Assembly: GCA_936450465.1 (NCBI GenBank)
Contig: OW388293.1
Location: 48,226,040-48,290,039 of the forward strand
Direction of reading: 5' to 3'
Source: Gibbula magus
Lineage: Eukaryota > Mollusca > Gastropoda > Trochida > Trochidae
DNA length: 64,000 bases
Of the stretch, positions 41,636 through 54,040 are shown one piece after another (the first letter of the stretch is position 1; every line of letters starts with the position of its first letter). A model generated the notes under the pieces. It ran no database searches and was not told the DNA's origin. It worked only from the letters and a program-made list of their open reading frames with translations. The translations under genes and the position numbers were made by a program.

Positions 41636-44600
41636 AAACAATATTGAAATGATGGTTGGGGTGATGATACTATATGAATAATGCAGTTACATGTGTGACG
41701 GTTGTAATAATAAGTCTCCTTCTTAATCACGAAGATTTCTCTTCATAGGTTCTAACTGACTTAGAACTCCACCTACTTTTGATTGACAGGTTCGATGACG
41801 TCACCGTTTCCGTGATTTCCTACGTAATCGTTTCATATGACGCGATGTCGCCAAGCTGTATGGACGTGTTTTTATGAACTCTCACTTTTCGAAAAACGTA
41901 TTTGATCGTAACATTTGTTATGGTAAAACTAGAGATAATCTTCCGTCTGTCTTTGAGGTGAGCTCATTTTTCTCTGTTCATTGTATTCGGAAATAGGTTA
42001 TTTTTAACACTGTAGAAAGCGTTGTCTCAATCAAATTGTGGAATTGTTGTTTCATAAGTTAATGCATATGGAAGTAAATATCTATTTAGTTATTAGTGCT
42101 TTGTGTTTAGATTACAGAAAAATAGAATATAATTAATTCATAATTGTATAATAAAATCAAAGTCGGCTTTTTTAGTTTTTGTTCGTAGAATGACTAAACG
42201 TTTTTGTTTGTAAATAAGGCTGAAAGTGTACACTAATTATGCTAACTAACAAATGCATGCTGCATACAAAATATTTCGAAACTCATTTGCCAGTATCTTT
42301 ATACCGCCTGTGTAGCATAGTGTCGAGGTCGTGTTTACTTCGAGTCACGTGGGGCACATGTCAATAAAAAAAATTGTAAAACATTGTTGTCATTTGTTGT
42401 TGACCAATCAGGCACAGAGAGGGCGTGTCATGAAGAGCGTTTCAGCGTTGAGTTCTTAATCATTAAGAGTCTATTTTGTCAGGAAAATACGACCGTCTGA
42501 TTGGCTGAGAAAGTAGGTTGAGTTCTAATCCCCCGTAAAACACACTGGACTGACCAATAAAGAATGCAGAAAATGCTCCCTGCAAGATCTATTGTTGATC
42601 TAGATTATGCGTCTTTATTGCATCTAATTTCACAAAACAAATCTAACTTTCCATCAAGGAATGGTAACAAAGGAACGACCACAGGCTTCTTGTGCAAGTC
42701 AAATGAGCATCGGATAAGTTAGGAGACAAGACCACTCCCGAAGAGAGTTGAGTACACATGAACAATTGCAATTACTGGGAATTATAAAGGATATAATAGG
42801 ATCTACCTTTAATTTCAAGGTTGAGCTGAACAAGATAAATTATCGGTGAAACAGTGTGTAATGTTGCCTAGTTTGTCTATTGACATTAATTAGGTAAATT
42901 GTATTTCAAACTGTCCACTGATCTCTTTGAAGTAATTTCAAAGTGAATATAAATGCGAGTTAAGATAAAAGGTCTTGAATTGACAAATGAGAATCTTAAA
43001 TGAACATCAATGGTGGTGGAGAAAACAGTTATGCAATTACTCTAGTCTAGAGAAAAGTAGACACACAAACTTCAAAGGGACAGTTTTATGTTTGACATTA
43101 TATAAAAGAGAACTAATATGCAAATATATGATAAGGGTATTCTAGACACGTTGTTGGGGATCGGACTGTTTGATGTTCTGGATGAGAATAGGAAAGATGA
43201 ATCATTTATAGATCGAGCTGTCTCAGTAATGCAATGGTTGATCAAACAATGGATTGATTGAAACTTATTCTATTCATTGGGAATTGGACTCAAGTAATCC
43301 AACTTAATGCCCTGATATCAAACAATGAAACTACCTATAAATATGAGTTTGTCTTCAACAGAGGACCACTGTGCTTGTCATTGTTATCAGTGAGTTAAAC
43401 ATATCCAATGCAAGAGGGCACAAGGTATGTAAGCTGGACACAATATTCTGTGCATATTACTCAACAGATAAAAGCATTTTGAAACAAACTGTGAATGGTT
43501 CATGTAAAGGTAAAGTACATACACATGTATTTGAAAAGCATGTAATAGTTCCAAAGTCTGAAAGTATATGACAAATACCATTTCCTGATAATGTACTTTA
43601 AAATGTGAGCTTTAATGTACACATGTTATGCTCATGTGCATTTGCCATATCGGCAATAATAAAGATAAATATATAATCAATTGATATAATAGTTTCATCC
43701 CACTAACTACTTTGGAGAATTCGGGCAAGTTTTTCACAATGAAATACAAAATCAGACGAATTATCACCTCTCAATATTTGTACTGGCGCTGACACATTCC
43801 TGCCCTGGTGATAGCAAAAGACTATCTCACTTAATCTATCTATCTCACATAAATTGTCAACGGTTGTCATTGAAAGAACTATTATCCAATTGAGAACATT
43901 AATCAACCAAAACTCAAAATGTAATGTGATAAAACCAGAATGCAAAGGACATGGAAGAGCTAAACCAGACCACACGCTGGTGTTCATGTGACAGTTTAGT
44001 GATTGAAATAATGAAAACTGATCAATCAAATATACTGGAGATATTAAGCCAAAGTAAAGTCATGTTGAAGACGGAAATTGCATCGCCAAACTAAAAAAGG
44101 TGCCTTTGTATCGATTTTTAAACGCAAAGCATATCCCAGATGATTTTCGATGTGGTTGTTGTTCATGAATACAACATTTATTCTGCTTCAAATAGCAATT
44201 AAACGTTTTACAAACATTTGTGACAAACGTGCAATTTGTATTTTACCTTATACACATCACAAATTTATTGATCATGTTTGTTGTGTTGTGATTATCTTTC
44301 CCCTCATGCTGGACCTCCTGTGCTCCATGCTGCTTCCATGTCTCTGGATCAACCAGTTGATTAAATCAATCAATAAAACCTCCTTTTTATTTCCTTTCAA
44401 GCACAAGTTCAAAGTAAGTTTTGGCTATTTCTAATTCCTTAATTGTAAAATCAATAGACCAAATAAGGAAATACAGTTCGATGATGGTTTCATGTTTAAT
44501 TCAGAAAGTCAAGAAATTTCTGGAGGTTACGAAAAGATAACCTAGCTGGTTCCTTGTACCCTTGATGTGATCAATATCCTTCATCATGTGAAGGTGAGGT

Positions 44601-47600
44601 GACCACACCACTCAAATAGTAAAATTAAATTAGATTTAGATGGCTCAAAATGCCAAACTTCTTTTTACATACACTTGTTCAATATTGTCCAACTTTAATC
44701 ATCATCCATCAGTCATTTCTGTCGTTTCCAGTAACGTCAATCACATGGCTCCAAGTAATGGACTTTATCAGCGTTTTGAATGAACTTTGCAAATTTAGCG
44801 TATTGACGATTAAATTGGAAGATATATCAAGAGGTTCATTTTTTGCATCAATGGTATATCTTTTTTAGATATAATGATTGAATGGAAATTATAAAGCGTG
44901 GTAAAAATCATGACAATAGTTTTTAAGTGTCTGTGAAATGAAGGACCTAGTAGATGTGATACAGTGATGGAATGTAAATTGTTTATTATCAATTCATCAA
45001 CAAAGCATTCATACATGAACGGCTTTAACCTAATGAAAGGACTAAACCATAGGTAATAGTAAAAAACGTCCAACACCAACAAAACCAGTGTTATCCTCAT
45101 CAACGGTAATTGATGAGAATGCCCTCCAGTATTTGGACCAGTAGGATATAGAAGTCAGAATTTCGCATATGAATGTCAGAGGTTTGTCTGTCTCTATTTC
45201 ATTGTAATCATTATAGTCCAGTAAAATCTAGATTTAATCATGACCAAATTATTCCTTCAACAAACGATGACTCATGCAGAATGCAGAAACCCTTCCAGAT
45301 AGGTCCCCTATTGAGCTAGAAGACAATGCGTCTGATTGAACATAATTCCACGAAACAAATCCAATTGTCCATCAATGAAGGATGAATAAATCTGAACCGC
45401 CAAAGGGTTCTTCTTCAAGTCAAATGAGTGTCTGATAGTTAAGAGGGAATGACCACTTTGGGGTATAAATGAACAAAAGTGAATACAGGTATTCATTGGG
45501 AATGTAAAGGAGAATTAACAAATGCAACATTTTGGGTATTAAATTTACACAATAATGAGCAATAAAAAGGACGCAGACAATGAATAAATCTGTAGATTAT
45601 GTGATTTCTTGTTTTTTCTTGTTAAACGTAAGTAGCAAATGTTTAAATGCCAAGAAGAGATCATGGCTGTTGAGTTTTGATAAATATTATAAAACTTTGC
45701 GGCTGGCTAGTACTGAAAATAGATCTGAATGTGTCAACCAAAAGGTTTTTGAAAGGTTTTATTTTACCGATGTTTTATTTCTCTGACCATCATGAATGTT
45801 AAGCAAATATGTGGTTAAGTGTTTAAAGGAGACATCAAATATCATTCAAAGCGGGAAAATGATTACTGTATATGTGTCATTAATCCCCTCATGGTTGAGT
45901 GTTGATTGCAGGATTTCTTCCTGCAATGTATACTTTTAATGCTTCGTAGGGTGTTGATGAATAATACATGTATATCTCGGGAATAAATAGTGTAAAACTT
46001 GTTGAGTTAGTTTGTCGGCTTAAATATAAAAGCTGATTCATTTCTTATATTGATGAAATCACCATTTATAGATATGTTGCCTAACTGAATCATTTACAGC
46101 AATACCGAGGGTGAGACCTTTGAAATGTTCTAGTTCGTATATTAATGAGCTAACAGTGATAAAGAGAGTGAAACGATTGAACTGTTTTAGCTTCTATTAC
46201 GTCACTTAGTATTATTTAACACTTTGTCAAACATAATACATTTCTGGATTAATCTAGTGGATAACTACTTACAAAAGAAATAAAACCTGATAAATTGGCC
46301 TAGAAATGCTTAAATTTGATTCCTTAATTCACATAAATGGTATAAAAACAGCCAGTTATCTAATTATTCAATATAAATGCAGTCGCACAGACTTCAAAGT
46401 CACAGACTTCAAAGTGACGCTTTCATGCTGGGTATTATGTCAGCACAGACCGACCCTGGTACAGTAGGATCTGGACAATATCAGAGACTTTTTAAACTGT
46501 ATTTAGAAATCCGACTGATGACATGTTAAGGATGGTTATTGTTAGAGGAAATCCATCGATGGAGATGTACACGAAACATTCGATTTGAACACGTCTTCTC
46601 CTCATAAAAGATCAATAAGGTTAAATTGCAATGATTGTGACTCTAAAACATTACAAATCATGAAGTGGAAAACAGTTCGTTTTGGTTTAAGAATGGTTTG
46701 AAATGAACAACAATAGTCATGGATTAATCTAAAAAAATTAAGGTAATATTGCACATTATTTATATTCCTACCCTCACATAGACTAGCATCCAAAAGAAAA
46801 GCTACCAACAAATTGCAGGTTGTAAACATTGGAAGAAGTATTGGAGCATTTACAATAAAATAATTCGATTATACCAGGTGTTATGGTGAAGTTCAGTTTG
46901 GGAATGTTCTGAGCATTCATGGAAACAGAACAATGGTTGGTGGTAGTCACATTGCTTGCGTTTTGGAGAATGACCTAACTTCCCCCCAAAACTATTTTTG
47001 ACATCATTAACTCTTGACTGAACAGGAAGAAGACAAACACAGCAATGCACGTGTTTCGCATGTTCTATTGAGCATTTTGGGTGGAGAATTTGCAACATTG
47101 TCATTGATGGTTATGTTAGTGGCATACTGTGACTAAATACTAAACACCACTGTAACATAATTGCATAAGCTCCAGAAACCATCTTTACTAATTTTTAGTT
47201 TATTTTATTTATTTCAAACACATGTTCATATTTCTGAATATTTCTTTATATTACGTTGTTTAAGAGTATCCTTAACTAGACGAGATATGAAAGTGAGAAA
47301 GGACATTACCCTATTTTTAATGACGTCCAATGAAAGGTAAAATGCATGTAGAAAAGGACACAACTTTTAAATGAAGCCACCCCATAACAAATTGAAATGT
47401 TGTTTTTGTATAACATCATTTAGTTTTCTCTGTCAAAACTAAAATGTGTTTTAATCCATTCAGTTCAATATCTCTTCAGAAGAAAATAGAACGAAGGCCT
47501 TTTATCATAATTTTTAAAAACTAATCAGAGAAAATTAAATTTCTTGGTAAATAAATGACCAATAGCACAATAATCTTATAAATATAAGACATTGATCACA

Positions 47601-48375
47601 TATTCATTTTACCTAATGCTAATGAAGAACTGAAAAATGTTCTAACATTATTTGATTAATCATCTTTAATAACATCAAAGAAAATACCAGCATGTGTTAA
47701 AGATTAATTGCTTGACTTTGACAAATAAGAATTCCACTTGAACATTGCGGCACAGGGAAAACATGTGTTATACAATTATTCTACTCTGGATGAATTTGAA
47801 CACAAACACCAAAGGGTGGGTTTCATCAAGACATGGGTAAACACATAACTTCCCTTGATAGCTTGAGTGTGTCAATACAGTTGTTTGCTGATCTGTTGTT
47901 TGGAATCTGATTAATGTTACTGAAACCGGACTGGGAAAAACGAATCCTTTAATGATGGAGATACTGCACTAGTACAATCGTTGATCAAACAAGGCAAATC
48001 AAGACAATAGATTTGCTCAGATTGAATTCTTCATTTTATTTGTTATTGCTAAAACGTCTCCCCTCTGAGGGAGATATAGAACTGTTGATTTGTTTTTTCA
48101 TCTACAATTCAAAATACCATGATGAAATAATGATCTGTTCATTTAATTCAAACATGTCACAAGCTATCAATTGAAGTCAAAGCAATTCTGTTGAATTATT
48201 AAATTCGTCCTTCAAATGTGTGCTTTGAATTGGCAAAATCCCTTGTATCGTTTGTTTAGAAATTTCCATAACAACATAGTGTTCATGTCATTAGCTATAT
48301 ATAGGTATGTGGATGAAATGTAAGGGACATTTGGTAGAATGTTCCATTCATAATTAAAGCAAACTTACAGTTTTT
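41636..48375. repeat. Tandem unit copy B
   Basis: Full-length copy with the empty DIRS site near 43353 and an inserted element at 41761-42528. Matches copies A, C and D throughout at a level showing many substitutions and small indels, so the duplications are not recent. No gene recognised. Confidence 0.85.
41761..42528. mobile_element. Non-autonomous inverted-repeat element in copy B
   Basis: TTAGAACTCCACCTACTTT at 41761-41779 is inverted at 42510-42528 with one mismatch, and a partial inner match (ATTGACAGG against CCAATCAGACGG) extends it. The 768-bp interior has GACGTCA, CACGTGG and other GC-rich patches but no transposase. It is absent from the matching place in copies A, C and D. The target duplication is not resolved. 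Confidence 0.7.
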
Positions 48376-49767
48376 GTTATACCTAAAGGGCCAGCCAATA
48401 TTGAAAAGATGATTGGTTGATAATAAATGAACAATGCAGTTACCCGAGTGGTGTTTGTACTAATACATCTCCATCTCCTGTTCTCTGTGACTAATAACTA
48501 GTTTTATCCTAACTCATTACTACACTTTAGATAGTCTAGACTGACAGATATAGAATGCAGAAAATGATCAATGTAAGATCCTTTATAGATCTAATTGATT
48601 ATGCATCTTAATTGCATCTAATTTCATGATACAAATTGTCCATCAATGAATGATGACAAAGGAAATGCCACAGGCGTCTTGTGTAAGTCAATTGGGCGTC
48701 TTTTATGTTAGAAGACAGGTCCACTCCCGAAAAGAATTGAGTACACATGAACAATTGCAATTACAGGGAAGGATAAGGTGAATTAATAGAATGGTCAATG
48801 TTCAATGTTTAGCTGAACAAGATCAATTATTGCTGACATAGCAGTTTGTTATTTTGAAATAATTGAGCTAAATTGTATTTAAACTGTCTACTGATCTCTT
48901 TGAAGTAATGTCAAGGTGAATATGAATGTGTGTTAAGATACAGGGCCTTTAGCTGATAAATGAGAATCCTTAATTAACATCAATGGTGGTGGGGAAAACA
49001 GTTATGCAATTATTCTAGTCTAGAATAAAGTAGACAAATAAACTTCAAAGGGACAATTTTATGTTTGACATTTCGAAAAAGAAATAATATGCACTTATAT
49101 GATAAGGTCAGAACTGATGGTTTCTAGACACGTTGTTCAGTATCAGACTAATTGATGTACTGATTGAGAAGAGGTAAGATGAACCTGACGCTGGTGATGG
49201 TTTGGCCTGTCTTACTCTTTCGTGTTAAGGCTGAAAGTTTGGAAACTGATTAATCTAATATACTGGAAACATCAAACCAAAGGGAAGTCATGAAGAAGAA
49301 GGTAATTGCATCCCCGAACTACAACAATTGTCTTTTCATTGATTTTCAAAACTTTAAGTACATCCCAGTTGATTTTCGATGTTCTCGGTTTCTAGCAGAA
49401 GCATGCTATTAAAAGCATTAAACATACCAAATACTGTTCGTCATGAATACGTCATTTATTCTGTTTTAAGTAGAAATTAAACTTTTCGGAAATGCTTGTG
49501 ACATTCTTGCTTACATTTTGATTATGCGGTATACCATGTTGATAAGTTTTCACGTGTTGTGATTATCTTTCCCCTCATGCTTGACCTTCTGTGTTCCATG
49601 CTGCTTCCATGTCTCTGGATCAACCAGTTGATCAATCAATCAATAATAAATGACTTTTTAATTTCCTTTCAAACACATTACCTTTAAAAGTTCAAGATAA
49701 GTTTTGGCTATTTCAAATTCCTTTATCAATAGACTAAATAAGGAAATACAGTTAGGAACAACAATCA

Positions 49768-50129
49768 TTAAAGGCGCTGTAGCACGTTTTTTCGCTCAAA
49801 TAAGTCGATGAAATGTATTTGAAAAATAATTTCACCAATTGTAAAATACCCTTTTCTTTTCGTAAAATCAAGTTATAAATGAGTGTACATGGCTAAGAAA
49901 AGCCATTGGTATCTTTTTTGTCATTTGAAATAATAAAATGTGTTCACAATAAAATGGCCGCCATGCAATTTTTGCTTTATACGCAACACCGTTATTACTT
50001 CTACTGATAATTGCTTTGTGTAATAAGATGTTATACTCTCTAAAATAGATTTAAATGGCACAAACTATCATTATGAATAAGAAATTTGAAAAAATAAATT
50101 TTGCAAAAAACGTGCTACTGCCCCTTTAA
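49768..50129. mobile_element. TTAA-flanked MITE, copy 3
   Basis: Flanking TTAA at 49768-49771 and 50126-50129; ends AGGCGCTGTAGCACG and CGTGCTACTGCCCCT. Interior strongly matches copy 1 (13910). Copies A and B run uninterrupted from AGGAAAT-CAGTT into CGATGATGG here, so this is an insertion into copy C. Confidence 0.88.
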
Positions 50130-52145
50130 AGACCAATTAGCCTACCAGACGATGGTTCCATGTTTAAATCAGAAAAGATAACCTAGCTGATTCCTGGTAC
50201 CATTGATGTGATCAATATCTCTTTCAGATAGACTTCTAATCAACTGAAGGTCAGGTAACCGCACCACTCAAATGGTAAAATTAAATTAGATTGTTCAACA
50301 TATCCACCTTCTTTCACCATTAACGTGATTAATATTGGCCAACTGTCATAAGGATCCATCAGTCCTTTCTATCGTTTCAAGTAAAATCAATCACATTGCT
50401 TCAATCATCCAGGAAATGTTCTCTGGTCCGAATGTATTGACTAAACTAGACTGTTGAATGAGGTTCTTGTGTGGTAAGTGTACAAAGTGGAAACACTTTT
50501 TGGAAACATTTCCAACATTTAATTAGCAATTTGAAAATCTAAGAAAATAGTTCATACTATGTTTTCTAAGACAAGACAAGACAAACGTTCTGTTCTTGTT
50601 AACATAATATCTGAAGTTAAACACGTTTGTTCTTGTGAAAAGAAATTGCATTTGTATTTTTCAAGGAAGATATATCAAGATGTTGATCTTTGATCAATAA
50701 AATTTCTCTCTGAGATCTGATGTCAAAATGAAAATATTTAAGAGTAACATACGTTGACGTCAACCTAATCCATAAAATCCTCTCTTGCCCGATCAACAGG
50801 TTTTTTTCCGTTTATTTTACTATAATCATGATCACTTCAATACAAGTCTTGATTGGATCAGGACCAACTTCTTCCTCAGCAAACGATGACTGATAAAGAA
50901 TGTGGAACCCTTCCAGCTAGGTCCCCTATTGATTCAGAAGACGATGCGTCTTGATTGCATCTATTTCCACGATACACATCCAATTTTCCACCAATAATTG
51001 ATGAATAAACCTGAACGTCCAAAAGGATCTTCTGCAAGTCAAATGATTGTCTGATAGTTTAGAGAGAATGACCACTTTGGGATATAAATAATCACTAGTG
51101 AATACAGGTATTTATTGTAAAGGAGAATTAAGAGATGCAACGTTTTTGGAATAACATTTGCACAATAAAAACAACACAAAGAAACCAGACAATGAATACA
51201 TTTGTAGTTTATAAGAGTTCTGGTTTTTATTTTTCTGACTATAAACCATCATGAATGTTAAACAAAAATGTGGTTACAGTTTAATGGAGACATCAATTAT
51301 CCCCCAAAGCGTAAATATTATTAAAGTATATTTTTCATTAATCTCCTCCTTCATGGTTTAGTGGTTGAGTGTTGGTTGCAGGATTTCTTAACGCAATCTA
51401 TACTGTTTAATGTTAGATAGTGTGTCGATGAACAATACGTTTATACGTCTAAAGAGATGTATAGTGTAGTATATATTTTGTAGCTAGTTTGTCGACCTTA
51501 CAATTTAAACAAAGATTAACTTCTTACATCGATAAAATACCATTCAGTGATTATGAGGGTGAACATTGGAAATGATTTAGCTTGTCTTGTCATGAGGTGT
51601 TATACAACCATTTGTCAAACATAATACAACTTCCAGTTTAATTAAATAACTACTTTCAAAGAAATAAAACGTGATAAAATAGCCCCGGAAGGGCTGAGTT
51701 TTTTGCTATAAATGCAATTATTCGAGCCAAGATATATGTAGTGGCACACACTTCAAAGTAATGGTTTCATGTTGAATAGTATGTCAGCACAGAACCACCT
51801 TTAGCGAGTAGGAACTGGACAATATCAGAGTCTGGTTTGACTGTAGTTGGAAATATGAAGGATGGCACAAGTGAATCTTGTGATGGAATTTTACACAAGA
51901 GGAACACTCTATTTCCCCTGAGTGAAATACATATATTTCTTCCTCAAGTCAAATAGTCACACTATACTTACCATTTTATAACCTTAGTAAATGGAACAAC
52001 AGTACTTACATGTTAAAAATAATCATAAAAACAAGGGATGCCTAAGTAAGTTTCATGTAGCATCCAATCAGACCCTTACTGGATAAGTAGGGGCTGTTTG
52101 TGAATTGTTCTCTTTAAGTTCTGAGCTTAATATAAAGAGTAATAT

Positions 52146-52320
52146 AATAATAATTATAAGTCATGTTGTATAGCACTCTTATTAAACTACTCAGCAGTTT
52201 CACAAGGCGCTGACATTCTTACCCTGAAAGAATTGTACTTCTAAAGCGACACGAAACCACCCGTTAATTCATGTACCCAAATGTACAGCTGGGTGGACTG
52301 GGTGCAATATGAATAAAATG
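52146..52320 (-). mobile_element. SINE fragment, same family as 28455
   Basis: Read on the minus strand it matches the SINE body and tail: ATTGCACCCAGTCCACCCAGCTGTACATTTGGGTA ... CTTTCAGGGTAA ... GCGCCTTGTGAAACTG ... TATAATTATTATTATAT. The tRNA-like head is missing (5' truncated). Confidence 0.7.
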
Positions 52321-53130
52321 ACACAATACACAATACAATAAACTCGTCATTACGACAGTAATTAAAACAGTTAGTGTGCAATGAAAGGCAAAATGCATGT
52401 AGAGGGGACAACACCTTTAAATGACGCTACCCCAGGGTTAATCAACAAATGTTGTATTTGTATAACTTCATTTAGTTCTCTTTGTCAGAAAAAAATGTGT
52501 TTTAATCCATTCAGTTTAATATCTCTTTAGAGGAAAAGGGAATTATATTCTTCTGACATAAACAATTATTAATTTAATCAAGAAAGTCAAATTTATTTCA
52601 TTCATCGCTATCTTAATTTATCAATAAGGTTTTAAAAAGCATGAAAACCTTTTTCAAACCGTACACTTGTTTCATTCCATCCTTTTACTTTATATATTTT
52701 CTATTCCAATCATTTTTAACATTGATATTAGGCGAATTAAATTATTCCAAATTACATTTGATATTATATCCCTTCTTTATCGCCAGGATGATAAATAATT
52801 GACAAAAAGTATAATAATCTTATGAGACATATGATAAATGAAAAATGTTTATATTGATGAAACAGCGATCTTGTTGTATTGCCCTGAAGTATATTGAAAT
52901 TAATGAACTGAAAATATTTCTTATATTTCTCGAATGATTATTTTCACTTCACCAGCATTTATTTAAGATAATTTGCCTGAAGAATAATATTTCCATTTGA
53001 ACATCACTGTACAGAAAAACAATGAGTTATAGAATTATTCTAATCAAGATGAATGAAGACACAAACATCAGGTTTCATCGAGACATGGCTAAACACAGCA
53101 CGATCTGGATAGCTTGATAGAGCCAATATA

Positions 53131-53665
53131 AACTGAGGTGCAAAAGAAAGTATATCACTCAGTTGTATTTATCATTATGTATAATTTTCAAAGTTACATA
53201 TCTCGAGTTTTCGACGTCATATTCAAAAACTGACGAGTTTAGCAAATTAGTCCAAAACATTAAATCAGTCCAAGAATACATCTACGCGTTTTTTTAAAAA
53301 AAAAAAATTAAAATTAAAATATTTAAATTTTGAAATTCCCCCAAATTTATTTTGACAAAACACAACTGTTTATCGACATACAAGACATACCCTGTGTGAA
53401 AATCAATAAATGTGCCTCGTCCTGCACACATTTACAACATTTTGAACATGGTAGGGGTCATGTTGGTGTAAATTTCATTTCTTACCCCCGTCTACTTTAA
53501 ATAATGATATTTAAGTTAAACAATAAAACAGTCACTAATTAAGTCATTCAAACCACTGCCGACAGGTGTTGTTGTATCGTGCCATAATCAAATGCATCTA
53601 ACTTCTTTAAAATATTGAATTAATGGAAAACAACTGAGTGATATACTTTCTTTTGCACCTCAGTT
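53131..53665. mobile_element. TA-flanked MITE (Tc1/mariner-type)
   Basis: Inverted ends begin AACTGAGGTGCAAAAGAAAG and match perfectly for about 36 bp. They are flanked by TA at 53129-53130 and 53666-53667. The matching site in copy B (about 47892) reads CAATACAGTTG with one TA and no insert. The 535-bp interior encodes no transposase. Confidence 0.88.
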
Positions 53666-53889
53666 TAGTTGTGTGCTGATCCGTTGTTTGGAATCTGATT
53701 GATTCTACTGAAGGGGACTGGTCCAGGAGAGCTCGGAGATGATGAAATACATACTAGTACAATGGTTGGTCAAACAAGCGAAAAAATCCATTTGGCCAGA
53801 TAAGACCCTTCATTAATCTTTGTTAACTAACAGGCAACATCGGAAACAAAGTTGGTGAGTAAAACATGGCATATAGATTTAACTTGATT

Positions 53890-54040
53890 CTAAGCACTGG
53901 GTCTCCACTAATTGCTGGATCTCCACTAAGCACTGGGTCTTCATTAATCTGTGGGTTTCAATTAAGAACTGGCTCTCCACTTAGCACTCGGTTTCAAATA
54001 ACCGCCTGGTTTCACACCAGCGCTGGGTCTGACAGTCTGT
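53890..54040. repeat. 18-bp minisatellite
   Basis: Eight to nine imperfect units around AGCACTGGGTCTCCACTA. The period gives a hexapeptide pattern (STGSPL, IAGSPL, STGSSL) in a 60-codon frame, which is most likely incidental. Confidence 0.75.

Larger units (their letters stand above)
48376..53930. repeat. Tandem unit copy C
   Basis: Collinear with A and B but more rearranged in its second half. It contains the TTAA-type MITE (49768-50129), a minus-strand SINE piece (about 52146-52320) and the TA-flanked element (53131-53665), none present at the matching places in B. No gene recognised. Confidence 0.8.
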
